Of a stretch of DNA of 64,000 nucleotides, positions 10,797 through 23,217 are shown one piece after another; position 1 is the first letter of the stretch; each line of letters starts with the position of its first letter. The notes under the pieces are model-generated. The model saw only the letters and a program-made list of their open reading frames with translations, was not told the origin of the DNA and did no database searches. Source of the stretch: Ligustrum vulgare. Taxonomy: Eukaryota > Streptophyta > Magnoliopsida > Lamiales > Oleaceae. The DNA lies in contig OY743168.1 of the NCBI GenBank assembly GCA_963555705.1, positions 22,512,139 to 22,576,138 on the forward strand, read 5' to 3'. The translations under genes were made by a program, and so were the position numbers.

Positions 10797-11218
10797 GTAA
10801 TGGACTGTTGAGTCTTTGAATGAAATAAGTTAGTATACTTGTGCTGAAATAATGATATGTAGACGTGAGTAGATGAAATGAAGAAAGATCCTGGATAAGT
10901 CGATTAAACAAACCCACCATTCGGTCTGCATTCCAAGCCAAGCCACACTTATGCCTGTCTTCTTATGGTATGGTTAATCTTTATGCATATATAGTTTCTT
11001 TTTGTCAAGGGCCATGCTTTTTTTTTTCTTAGGTGAGAAAATTTAAATTTTTTGTTTTAGTTTTCTAAATTACTTTGGTTTTTTTAATATTGCAAAGTAG
11101 TAGTTAGCACCGAAGCATGTTTTTTCATTCTTTTTGTGGGAATTGATTACTTATCTGTTGCTGTAAAACCAGATAAAGGATGTTGTGTATCAGGTGTTGG
11201 GCAAGGTAAAGTTTAGTG

Positions 11219-11330
11219 TCTTCCAACACAAACTCCATCACCACCCACTCCTACACCTTCACTACCCACGCCAACACAAACTCCATCACCACCCACGCCA
11301 AAACAAACTCCATCAATTGGAGATGCTCTA
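11219..11330 (+). repeat. Pro/Thr-rich minisatellite inside the CACTA element
   Basis: Tandem, slightly degenerate units of AACACAAACTCCATCACC plus CACCCACNCC recur about three times. One frame reads PTQTPSPPTPTPSLPTPTQ, like a proline-rich cell-wall protein linker. Source gene unknown. Confidence 0.55.
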
Positions 11331-11439
11331 ATAGTGATGCCCCTGCTGTAGAGGTGCACATTATAAGTGTTGCCTTCACATCATGCTTTAAGAATGTGGA
11401 CTGGTCCTACCAAATATACAAATGATCTTAACTTCCTAG

Positions 11440-11928
<489 letters not shown>

Positions 11929-11929
11929 G

Positions 11930-13076
11930 TAAGAATCTATACTTTATTTTTCTTGAGTATAGTTTGGATAAATGTCAAAATGTTTGGGCATCATCCACTT
12001 ACTTCACGGAACTGCTTGGCTACTGTTTCTTTTTTAACATTCAGATAATTAGTTTAAGTCTCCTGCTCTATTGGTGCATTAATGTCTCGATACTACTTGA
12101 TAAATCTTATAAAATGTCTCGATACTTAGCACAAAACATGCAATTGGTGTCATTGACTTGATAAATGTCTTTCTATCCTCTCTTTTATACATATGGAAAG
12201 TTCAAAAAAAAAAGAAAGAAAAAATCTTCCATTAAGTTGTTCTTGTGTTTATCAAGGATAGTGTGGCTTTATCTATCTGTCAATTTTGAAAAGATTCTTG
12301 TAGGTAGACAAAGAGGATGACAAAAAATGAGGAGGTAAGATTGTGTGAGTTGATTTTGGTTGTGATGAGTATTGATTCTAGATTATTGTTGGCGTGTAGT
12401 TAGGGATTGATTTTGGATTAATTTGATTGTAGTTTGATGATGAATGAGTTTTTATTTTAATGTTTTAAAGTATTATGGTGGTTGTGATATCCCTCTACAG
12501 ATTGGCTAAGTCCAATTTATAAGGAGACTTTGTCCAAATTTCTGTAAAGTTTTACAATAGAAAATGATAATTTTAATATTTAGTATGATTTATTTCTACA
12601 TTTTATCATTCAGTGCAGTTGGAGTCCTGATGATTAAACTTTTATAATGTCTTTGCAGGTAAAAGTCAATTTTGTAGTTTTTATGATGGTTTGTCGTGTG
12701 TACAGTTCAAGCTAGACTTCAGAAGTCAGGGAAGTACTCATCTTTAATGATGATTCGTGTTGAAAATGGTGATAATAGCTCCTTTTTGTATGGCTGTTGG
12801 TCTGCTAGAGATACTGTTGCAATTTAGAGGGATAGTAAATATCAAACTTTAGATGTGTAATCAAATAGGTGAAAAACCTATATTGCATATTTTGTTTTAA
12901 TGTAGGAAAACAAAGTACCGTAATTTTTGTAAAGTATTTATTTTGAATAATTGATTTATTTTTATAGCACGCGTGTTTCATATATTATATATTACATATA
13001 TGTTTGAGAAATTTGTTGGTTATCAGTGGAATTATCTATATTGATTTACAAGAATTAAAAAAAAATGTTAAAGATC
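11930..13076. other. CACTA interior without recognisable genes
   Basis: AT-rich DNA with GATTGATTTTGGATTAATTTG-like short repeats near 12340-12440 and long T or A runs. No coding region or structured repeat is recognised. Confidence 0.5.
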
Positions 13077-13465
13077 AACGGCAACGCGCAAAGAGTGTTG
13101 CCAAAAGTATCAACGGCAACGCGCAATGAATGTTGTCAAAAGTATCTACCGCAACACGCAAAAAACGTTGTTAAAGGGTCTACCGCAACATGCAAAGAAC
13201 GTTGCTAAAGGTCTACCGCAACACGCAATGAACGTTGCCAAAAGTATAAACGGCAACGCGCAATGAATGTTGCCAAAGGTCTACGGCAACGCGCAGCGAA
13301 CGTTGCCAAATGTCTACCGCAACGTGCAATCCATCCTTTTGCAACACGCAATGAACGTTGCCGTATCCTTTTCCTCTACGGCAACACTGCGATTTGCAAC
13401 ATGCACATGAACGTTGCAAAAGGCGTATGGCAACATTTTTTGCGCGTTGCCGTAGGCTGTTTTTG
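13077..13465. repeat. Right subterminal repeat array of the CACTA element
   Basis: At least ten variants of CGGCAACGCGCAATGAACGTTGCC-type units (the same core as the left array) are separated by AAAGTATC or AAAGGTCTAC spacers. They are largely in opposite orientation to the left array, as expected for paired CACTA subterminal regions. Confidence 0.85.
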
Positions 13466-13476
13466 TTGTAGTGATT

Positions 13477-14461
13477 GTAAAAAAAATCATTGCCACATAA
13501 GAAAAACAAATAATAATTTAAACATTTCAAACGCTGCAATGTGGGAAACACGATCAAAAACCATATAAGCTACTTTGATTTTTATGACAGTGGATCGTCG
13601 AGATCTGAGTATTTCGGATCTCTGTCTTTAGAAAACATCATCGACCATGATGGACGTCTTGAGCCACCTTCACAAACAAAGGCAATAAACAATCGACAGT
13701 AGCAAACATCAAACCACTGTCTAAATCGGAGTTTTTAATTTAAAGAGACAACATATTTGAAAACTGGTCTCAATCTCGCATCTACGACCACCACTATTAC
13801 AACGACGATGTGATCTACTTCAATCTGAGTGACCAGCAAGATCTAAACATTATTTCTAGTTTTCAAGCTTTTTCTACTGCTTGCGGGTAGGTGAAGAAAG
13901 TTTGACGTCATATGCCAAACGAGATCACATTTTGAATCATAAGGCAAGTTGAGACTTAATCGTGATTGCACGTCGGAGTAATCTTGCTGTCACCTAATAT
14001 GTGTGTTATAAATGTTTATCCATTCTTTTAAATTTAATAAGTAATTGCTAATTAAATGATTTTCTACCTGATTCACAAGTTTATCGTCGTTAAATTCTAC
14101 TTCACACTTCAACTTCAACTTATTTTACTAATCGAATTTTATAGTTAAACATGACAGCCTTAATTTATTATAGAAACCAATTGGTTTAAAAATTCAATTA
14201 GTATATCTTTGAAAAATCTCTATAATTATTTATATTGGAGAAACATTTTCATTGGAGTAAAAATATCACATAATATATGGTAATACAAATCATCTCGACA
14301 TAAATATTCGATAATTCTCATATTTGTGAAGTAGAAATTAAAAATTAAAATAATCTTGAAAATTGACATAATTTTTAGAGTAATGCTATTTGTTCATCAC
14401 TATAATGATAAGGATAGATGGCATGGAAGAAAGAGATAAAAAGAGAGAAGAATACAAAAAT
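13477..14461. other. Unassigned AT-rich sequence between CACTA and the C1 Copia
   Basis: No gene or clear repeat seen. It may continue whatever the RepHel remnant and the CACTA were inserted in. The motif near 13783 (TACGACCACCACTATTAC) echoes one at 8508, on the other side of the CACTA. Confidence 0.4.
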
Positions 14462-14618
14462 TGTTATAAACTTGAGGAAAAAAGAAAGAAGAATCTTGTG
14501 TATTTTATTATGAATCAGAGCCCCTATATACGGAGGAAAATATGGATATACAAAGTAATAATGTCTAGGGTTATAGGGTACAATTATCATTCACTAATAA
14601 AATATAATATTTACAACA
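14462..14618 (-). repeat. 3' LTR of C1
   Basis: Starts TGTTATAAACTTGAGG and ends TTTACAACA, matching the two 173-bp LTRs of C2 but shorter and more diverged. It is followed at once by CTCCCCTTG, the reversed polypurine tract. Confidence 0.75.
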
Positions 14619-15483
14619 CTCCCCTTGAATGACATATTACAAAATATCTATCTCATTAAAGCATTTTTTGACAAAAACCCAATGAGACAAAAATGTTGAA
14701 TGAAGGAAAAATAGTACAGTTATTCTTGGAGTATTAAGATGAATACTGCCTCGTTAAAACCTTGTCAGGAAAACCTAATGTGACAAAACCTTGGCTAAGG
14801 AGTACAGCTATTCCCACTAGTACTGTTGATCACTGTAAATCATCGAGTCAATGCATCTAATTTTGTGAACCAATTTCTTGAATGTAGATGTTGGCAGTGC
14901 TTATGTGATAAATTAGCTACATTGCCACTTAAATTAATTTGTTGAAAATTCTGGAGTATTTTGATGCTGCATCGTTTAAAGTAAAACCTTTTCAGAAAAA
15001 CCCAATAGGACAAAACCTGAACCAAGGAAAAAGGGTACAGCTACTCCCCTTGATTCAATCTATATCGAATTATCTACATAACTACTTCCCTGATTCAATC
15101 TCCATTGAATCATCCATAACTTGATCTCTTCAGGACTCTTGTATAGGAGTATATATCAATGGACATTGATAACAGTGACCTCATTAAAAACATTGTCAGG
15201 AAAATTCCATGGGACAAAACATCGGTTAAGGAAAAAATAGATATTAGCTCCCCTCATGGGAAGATTACAATTATATTGATATTGCATATAATTATTTTAA
15301 TTGTTAATCGGTGCAATATCGAATATGTTCACGAGCATATATAAACGACACATATCTCATATTATTTATTTTTCGAATATAAACTTAATTGTTCATTTGA
15401 ACTTGAAGAACTATGAAATATTTCCAATGATTTAAACATGCTGCATCGAACAATGTTCTATAATCAATATTCATCAATGCATT
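14619..15483 (-). repeat. C1 3' untranslated repeats
   Basis: Contains several degenerate copies of a roughly 100-150 bp module centred on CTCGTTAAAACCTTGTCAGGAAAACC and ending ACAGCTACTCCC (near 14700, 14755, 14975 and 15180). The same module occurs in C2 (49100-49800) and, in the opposite orientation, at 45570-45920 of Copia A. Non-coding. Confidence 0.7.
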
Positions 15484-17181
15484 TGATAAGTGTGCATTTT
15501 ACACACTTATTGTGCTTTTAAATAGACAATTTAATTGATAAATTGAGCAAATATCTACTTATATATTGCGTTTATCTTGTACAATTAGGTACAACCTCAA
15601 TTGGAAAGCAAATGGACAAGATTGGAGTGAAACAGGGCTAAAAGAGGAGCAAATTTGATGACCAAGGACCTAATCGAAAGAAATCAAAAGTTTGGGGGAC
15701 TTAAGTGCAACATCTCAGAAAGTTGGAGGACTAAAGATGCAAATATTTCAGGGGCATATTTGTAATAAAAGAAAATGTGAGGACTAAATTGAAGAAGACC
15801 AGAAGTTTGAGGACTTGGATGGCAATTAATTGAAGGACCAGACCACAAACACTCAGTCAGCTGAACCACGCGATCGCGTGGTTAAGCACAGGAAGCGATC
15901 GCGAATCAAGTATATATTCAAACCCGAGAGTTTTCAAGTCAGCCACGCGATCGCGTGGTCAAAATTTGGAGCAATAATCTGGGCCGACCCGGTGCGACCC
16001 GGTTCGGCCCATATGCTATTTTTCGCGGATCTACGCGAAAAGAGTGGTTTTTAGGGCATTTTTGAGAGGGTTCAAAAAAACATCATCCCCAATTCTTGAC
16101 ACAAAACCCTAGCCCCCTTTCCTCTTTTCTCTCTTTTCTTTCTTCTTCTTCTTCTTCTTTTCTTTTCTTTTTCTTTTCTTTGTTTTTGATTTAGTTTGTA
16201 AATTAGTTTGTAGTTTAGTTGTGTTTCTAAGTTACTAGCACCATTGAAGCAAGGAAGCAAGAAGTGAGGTGAAGATTCAAAACATTATTAAAGGAATTTT
16301 GGAGCAAAAAATCAAGGGAAGTGATTTATTTTATTATCTTGTATTTTTAATCTTTGATTTCTATATTTTGTGATGTATTTTTGTAAATTATTATCTTGTA
16401 TTTTTAATCTTTGATTTCTATATTTTGTGATGTATTTTTGTAAACCTCAACTTTTGTGCAATATTTATATAATGGGCTAGTTATTTTATGTTGGGATGAT
16501 TGATGTAGCTTAACTTAGTTTAAGTAATTTTAATGTTTGTTTATTAATGTTGAGCTTATTTCATGTGTGTTTGTTGTTGAGATTATTCCATGTGTTTGAT
16601 TGATCACCAAATATATGTTTTGTGAAGTGTATGATAATCGAGAGATATTATGCATTTTAGACCAAATAACAAATGCTCTAGGTTCTTGTTAAGGATAGAG
16701 ATATACCTTAAACCCTAGATGATCCATTGAGCTATTTTCACAAAGAGTTAATGCAATTGATTGGGCCTTAATCGACATAGAGATATAGTAGGTTAGACCA
16801 ATTGATTAGGGTTGATTTCACTCGAGAGAGGTAATTAACTAAGTTTGGAAAATCGGGTCTAACATTGTAAATGAGTAATTTATTAATTTGCATGTGTTGA
16901 GAAATTACATAAGCAAGAGTTAAGTGAAATCATGAATCCCAACTATTTTATCTTTCATTTTCCTTATTGTAATTTGGTTTAAAATTAGTTTCTTTAATTT
17001 AGAATTTATAAAAATCCAACTTTTTAATTGTGTGTTTCCTTTTGTTGTTAGAATTAAATTAATTAAAGTTCTATAATCTAGAGTATACATTCCTCGTGGG
17101 ATCGACAATCCGGACTCAAAAAGTCCACTTTATTACTTGTACGCGACCCGTGCGCTTGCGGTACACTATTTTGAGCGAACA
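15484..17181 (+). mobile_element. Solo LTR of an Athila-like Gypsy element
   Basis: The 1698-bp unit begins TGATAAGTG, ends GAGCGAACA and is flanked by GCATT duplications (15479-15483 and 17182-17186). C2 carries the uninterrupted site (CAATGCATTTAATGCAG near 50000), so the insertion is proven by an empty allele. It resembles the LTRs of the Athila at 19756-30431 in reverse orientation: same CGCG palindromes, same TAGACCAATTGATTAGGG-type block, same terminal AGCGAACA. One LTR with TSDs and no interior indicates LTR-LTR recombination. Confidence 0.88.
16331..16444 (+). repeat. 57-bp tandem duplication within the solo LTR
   Basis: The block beginning TTATTATCTTGTATTTTTAA occurs twice in direct succession, 16331-16387 and 16388-16444, with no mismatch I could see. 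The other Athila-type LTRs here lack an obvious second copy. Confidence 0.85.
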
Positions 17182-17499
17182 GCATTTAATGCAGTTCTCA
17201 AATCTGGAGTGACTTATTCACTTCAGGTGAATAATTAACCATAAATTTGAATCTTGAAATCAATTGCCACAGTTTTCAAATGTTATTCACAATAATGGTA
17301 CTTCTCAATTTTAACACTCCGTTATATAGAGTTATTTGTACCATTCTTCATGTAATCTAATTTTATACTATCAATCATATTTCATTGCAAATTGAATCTA
17401 TTCAATGCATATTATTATATATTTAGACTGTAAAGTATCTGTATGCTTTGATCAAACAAGTTTCTTAAAAACTTGAATTATATGTTTCAAACATATTTA

Positions 17500-17671
17500 G
17501 AGCCTGTTTGGTCTATGATTTTTTTAACCAAAACTTTTCAAATTCAATCTCAACCATCTATCCTTGGTTATCCACAATTTTTTACTTTTCAAATCAATCT
17601 AAACCACACATCCATTAAAAAATACAAAAAAATCACAAAAACCAAAACTTTTCTATGGACCAAACGGGCTC
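17500..17671. mobile_element. Tourist-like (PIF/Harbinger) MITE
   Basis: The 172-bp element has imperfect terminal inverted repeats, left GAGCCTGTTTGGTCTATG and right (reversed) GAGCCCGTTTGGTCCATAG. It is flanked by TTA (17497-17499 and 17672-17674). C2 has the empty site ATATTTAATCCTTTG near 50263-50277. It has no coding capacity. TIR sequence and TTA target fit Tourist. Confidence 0.88.
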
Positions 17672-18839
17672 TTAATCCTTCAATGTTTCACATTTGCAAT
17701 TGTCAAATTGCTACCACCAAATTTAAGTCGTGAAACTTTAGATAGGTAACGATTCCTATATTTCAAATAGATTTTCTCTAATCATTTCACCGTAATCCCA
17801 AAGTATCGAGGTATTGATTATCCTTTTTAATCCCACTCATTGGTACTTCAAAGAATACTCCCAACGTACCGAATTGATGATTATACATTTTAATATCACT
17901 CATTGGTACATCTAAGAGCGCAAGGCGGTAATTAGCTGTCAATCATCTTTCGTCAAATATTTATCGGCACTTATTGGTGCATTATGTTCTCAATATTAAC
18001 AGTTTAGCAATTGATTTGAGGAGTTTAAATAATTTGCTAAACCTTGAGCAATTGGACTATCATCCCAATTAGTGATCTTTAAATATTTGGGGATGTAAAC
18101 TCACTAGCATTATCAAGATAATATTATCTTATTTGAAAATTGCATTCATTATATCAGTTGAAGCAAATAATCTTGTAAACTTTAAGTTACAGGTTTCAAT
18201 AAACAAACATATGACTATCTAGTTGATCAATATAATCATAATATTTCTAGATAGTTCACATTGTGGGTGAGTGGCCCGTTAATTCACCCTAAATATATTT
18301 CAGATAATTAAGGATTTAATCCCAATTTTAACTAGTGATAATCTAATAACAAGTTTGCTCCGAGAACAAGCAACATATGAAATTTATTGTATTTGAAGAA
18401 TCTTCTGGTTCTTCATTTAATGCTTTTTTGTATTCTCAATTTTGTGCATCTTATTTATTCAGTTTGGTCTTTATTGATCGTGCCAATCTTATTGAACTCC
18501 TGGTTCAATACAATGTTTATTTTAATTGTACTAACATTATGTCACACATTTTAGAAATTTATTATGTTTCTTTTTAATTTAGTAGAAGATAAACTACTAT
18601 CAATCGTAAAAATTTTATCGTCTCACTCTCAACATAATGCATGATTAACTCTTTAGGAGTAACAAAATAATATTCTTTTAGAATATTGACTTAATGTTGG
18701 CCATGTTATAAAATATATATAATGTGAATGGCCAAATTTAGCCTTATTAACTTTACTTTATTACAATTGTGTCATTGCTCTCTCCTATAAATATGGGCTT
18801 GATTTAGAGGTTTTGATTACACCTCTTTAATAAGAAGAA

Positions 18840-19290
18840 TGTTAGAAATACTTTAATATAGATGAATATTTATCTAAAACCCAAGAACATCATGCTGTAA
18901 TTATCAAGATCGAGACTGAAGCGGAAGCGTACCTGAATCCATGATTCTGTTTGATCGAACGGGGTTATGGTCTTCAAACCGATTCGTAGTTTTCTCATTA
19001 TTTTCTCCTCTGTTGATGGGGATACAGAGAATTATGAAAAGCCACGCTCAATTGGGGACCATGACCTGTATATATAACTGCAGGGCAGTTATCGTGTTTC
19101 AATGTTATTAAATTGGCCTCTCATCAATTTAAAACATTGTATTCGTCTCTACACTTTAATCTCACGACACTTAATACCCATTAGTCCTGAATAATCTTTA
19201 GTGAATCACTTTATTGACTAAAACTTTAAGATAACACCACACATTTTATTTTATACATGTTTGGTCCCACAAGTTGAATTTTATCCAACA
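18840..19290 (-). repeat. 3' LTR of Copia B
   Basis: TGTTAGAAATAC...TTTTATCCAACA, nearly identical to 39280-39730. The adjoining reversed polypurine tract ATCTCCCACTGAG lies at 19291-19303. Confidence 0.92.
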
Positions 19291-19755
19291 ATCTCCCACT
19301 GAGCCATACATGTATCCTTACAAATGTGTTATGAGCTCAAAATTTTGTTATCATTATTAAGGGTATTTCTAAACAATCTCGTCCATCAGTCATATGAATA
19401 TAGTATCAAAGCGATTTTCGTTACATTAATTGTAACAAAATCCATCAATGGTCACGTATACTAATACAACCAAATGACATAGATCAATTATGAGAGTGTG
19501 GTATGAAAATTACATATTATGTAATCCAAACATGTCTATTTTCAATTGGTCCGACTTTATTCCTTAGGTGAGATCAATACCAAACATAATGTAACATAGT
19601 AGAATGAACCGAATACTTTATTTCTGCACAGAAAATTATCCAAATACAAAAATGTGTCCAAAACCAAACATAAGGCAACCAAAATACAAACTCCCACTAA
19701 AACATGATATCCTGAATAAATACAACACCCATACGAGCAGTGTGCTCGTGAAAGA
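19291..19755 (-). pseudogene. 3' end of Copia B: RNase H tail and 3' UTR
   Basis: The last codons of the B RNase H (VFHEHTARMGVVFIQDIMF, stop at 19696-19698) lie immediately left of the Athila insertion and read in frame onto LTKGLPPK at 30437-30460. The remaining bases, 19304-19695, are non-coding 3' UTR. AAAGA at 19751-19755 is the Athila target duplication. Confidence 0.75.
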
Positions 19756-21404
19756 TGTTCGCTAGAAACACACCGCAAGTGCACGAGTCGCTTACAAGTG
19801 ATAGTGGACTAATTGAGTCCAGTTTATCGATCCCACAAGGATTGTCTATCTTAACTACACTCTAGTATAATTAATTTTAACAAAAACACACACAATAAAG
19901 ATTTGTTTGGGAATGTTCTCGTACTAGAATTAAAGTTGCAATTGTAAATAAATAACTAGAAAAATGGTGATGAATAGATGATAAAGGAGTGTTGGGATTC
20001 TTGATTCCACTTGACCATTACCTAATTGAATTATCACAAGCAAATAGAAATGCAATTCATTAATCATGTTAGACCCGATTTTCCAAGCTTAGCCAATTAC
20101 CTCTCTCGAGTGAAATCAACCCTAATTAGTGGCATTAACCTACTATATCTCTATGTCGATTAAAAACACACCAATTGCATTAAACCTTTGTGAAAATAGC
20201 TCAATGGGTCATCTAAGGTTTTAGGTATATCTCTATCCTAAACAAGAACCTAGAGCAAATATTGTATTGATCTAGAATACACAACAATTTCTTAATAATT
20301 GTACATCCCATGAAACCTAAGCATAAATGTGGACACAATAAATGCTAGTCAATAAATACAACAATAAATGCACAAGATAATAAAAAGTTTAAATTCTTAA
20401 TACAAGCATTAAAATCAACTAAGCTAGGTCAAGCTTCATCAATAATCCCAACACAAAATAGTTTAGCCCATGATGAAATAACAATAAAATTCAAGAATTA
20501 AATACATCATTTCAACAATAGACTAAAATATATAAAGAAATATGAAGATTAACAAGAAAACTTCCCTTCAACAATGATTAGTTCTTCAAAACATCAATGT
20601 TCCTCCACAAAGTTGTAGGTATTTCTCCCCTAAATCAACATTCATCTACTAACCTAACTAATTACAAGAGAAAATTACAAGACAAAAGCAAGAAAAATCA
20701 AAGAGAGAAAGAGAGCTAGGGTTTCTTGACTTGAAAAGGAGGGAAGAATGATTCAAAAATAGCCAAAATCACTCAAAATACCCCCAAAATCGCGTAGATC
20801 CGCGTATAACAGCTTTTGGGCAGAACCGGGTCGGCCCAGATTATCGCTCCATTTTATGACCACGCGATCGCGTGGTCGAATGACTCGCGATCGCGTGGTT
20901 GACTTTGAAACCTCTCGAGTTGGATTTTAGGCTTGATTCGCGAACGCGACCTGTGCTTAACCACGCATTCGCGTGGTTCACCTGAGTGATGTCTTGCAGC
21001 TTGATCCTCTTTTAATTGCAATTGAGGTCCCCAGTTTTAGATATCGATCAACTTGGTCCCCAAAGTTTCCAATTTCTTTCAATTGAGCCCTTCCAAAAGT
21101 GCATTTGAGTCCGTCACTTTGGGAACTTGCAATTTAGTCCTTTGATCAATTGCACATGCGATCCACAACTTTTCGAAAATGACAATTTGGTCCCCAAACT
21201 TTGACTCTTTGATGGATTTGACTCTTTTCTCCTCAATTTCTTCAAGTATTTATCCATTTAGCTTCTTTCTTGTGCTTTCTCCATGAAGTTGATTGTTAAA
21301 CCTATTTAACCACAAAATATGCACAATTAAGTAGGTATTTGTCCAAATTACTCAAAAAGTATTACTAAAAATATATGAAATATGCATGTAAAATTCACTG
21401 AACA
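19756..21404 (-). repeat. 3' LTR of the Athila-like element
   Basis: TGTTCGCTAGAAACAC...CACTGAACA (+ strand). It shares all major blocks with 28782-30431. It contains CGCG palindromes (20858-20877 and 20959-20978) and a conserved CTAGGGTTTCTTGAC stretch (20716-20730). Confidence 0.93.
20858..20978. promoter_or_regulatory. Cluster of CGCG-containing palindromes in the Athila LTR
   Basis: GACCACGCGATCGCGTGGTC (20858-20877) is a perfect 20-bp palindrome. It is followed by ACTCGCGATCGCGTGG (near 20882), TTCGCGAACGCG (20937-20948) and AACCACGCATTCGCGTGGTT (20959-20978). The same cluster is at 29885-30005 in the other LTR, where the last palindrome reads AACCACGCGTTCGCGTGGTT, and at 15864-15958 in the solo LTR. 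CGCG cores resemble the known binding box of CAMTA factors; any regulatory role is inference. Confidence 0.5.
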
Positions 21405-23217
21405 AATACCCTCAAACTTAAACTCTTGCTCGTCCCGAGCAAGAATATACACATGCATCTACAAAAAATAATGACAATATGATCGACAATGCTAGATAGC
21501 TCGCAATTTTTCATGAGTGTGAAATTGCATAATTAATTCACAATTATGTTCCCAAATAATGCTACAAAAATGAGTTTGGCTTATCTGATGTTTGATCGGT
21601 GCGTGTGTGCATAGCCATTGTCAATCGTCAATAAGATTCAAGAATGTTGATGAGTAAGAGGTTTCAAGTCAAAATTATCCCACCATTAGTGGTCAATTCT
21701 TTCCTTTCCCACTCGTGACATTCATCCCCCAATGAATGATTTTCTTTCCACTCTCGGGATGCAATTCTAGAGGGTACTCTCAAATTACTCTTTCTTTTTC
21801 CACTCTAGTATGGGTGTGTTTTACCGACAATCTCGACAACCTAGAAATGCAGTGACTCTCCACTAATGAGTGCTTCGAAATTCAAGTTTATACTAAGCAA
21901 TTCAAACCCACTATTCATCTATGCCCTTATACAAGTACAAATGCATGATTTCTAACAACTAACATGATGCTTGCTCGTGACTTCCTCACTCCATTAAGCT
22001 TTCTAATTGATCCATGTAGCGAGCTTTAGGTCGACAGCTCCCCGATTTTTTAGATCAAAGGGTACCAGGTTTCAAAATACCCCTACGGACTTATTAACTC
22101 GAGTAAAAAAGGCTACGAAGTGGGGGTAGACTCATTAAGAGAATGCAATGATAATGTATTTTTTTTTCTTTTTTTTTTTCAAGTGTCTGTGTGAGTACCA
22201 TACTCATTAAGCTTTCTAATTGACCCATGTAGCGAGCTTTCGACCGGTGACTCCCAAGTTTCAAACTTAAGCACCAAGTTTCAAGATACTCCTACGGGCT
22301 TGATAACTCGAGTAAAAAAGGCTTCAAGATAGGGCAATGCAATGCAAAGTTTAAAATGGGCTTAGAACTCTAGCATATGGTCATTACTTGGCTTATACTT
22401 GGCGAAAGACACTCAACACAAAAATTTACTTCCACATGCATGGAATCACCACACGTTTAGACCATCTCCTTCACCGGGTCGACCACCCCCAAACTTGTCT
22501 TACATTAGGATCAAGAGATTTAGAGCATTAGGAAACATTTGATAGGTTGATAAAAATAAACAATACAAGCTCACAACCTAGTTCATCTACTCCTTTAACC
22601 TCTTCACCCTTCAACAATTCCCAAACTCACCGACAATTAAACATGACTATTGTGCTCAATGTACATAGGATCTTACATGGATAAGCATTTTATAGAAAGT
22701 AGCACAAGTAGCAAATTTGGTCATAACTCATGAATTAACAACAATTTCAAACATCAAAATCTTATAAGCCGGCAAGGCTATCTAATATGTCAATATTCCA
22801 ACAAAATAAACAATTTCAAACATCAAAACACCAAGGGCCGGCAAGGCAATCTAATATGTTCACATAGCACATAATCCAACACCCCCAAACTTAAATCAAA
22901 CATTGTCCTCAATGTTGACAATAGCATAATAACAAGAAAGGAATGGGTGATGGAACTTCCCCGGATTGATGCGTGTATGATGTTCCCAATTGACCTAAAC
23001 TTTGATTCTCTTGATACACAAATCTCCCCCAAACTTGTTGAGGATAAGGTTGCTTAGGATTTCAAAAATTTTGAACCTACAAAAGTTGGTGATTAACCAA
23101 GTTAGACATAATAAAAATGCAACAAGTAAATATCAACAAGTAATTAAAAGAGCAAAAATTTGGGTTGCCTCCCAAAAAGCGCTTGGTTAAATTCGTAAGC
23201 TCGACTTTTGGATATGA
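21405..23217 (-). other. Athila 3' non-coding region with polypurine tract, hairpin and internal duplication
   Basis: No gene seen. Next to the LTR the element-sense strand reads AAGTTTGAGGGTATT as polypurine tract. Twenty bases further in is a perfect 8-bp stem with TCC loop (CTTGCTCG-TCC-CGAGCAAG, 21425-21443). A block containing GAAGCTTTCTAATTGAYCCATGTAGCGAGC-type sequence is repeated with a 213-bp period (about 21990-22127 and 22203-22340). A shorter direct repeat around GCCGGCAAGGC lies near 22770 and 22837. Confidence 0.7.

Noticed and set aside
13213..13568. ORFs of 114 and 101 codons on both strands
   Set aside because: Right CACTA subterminal repeats translated; no protein family.
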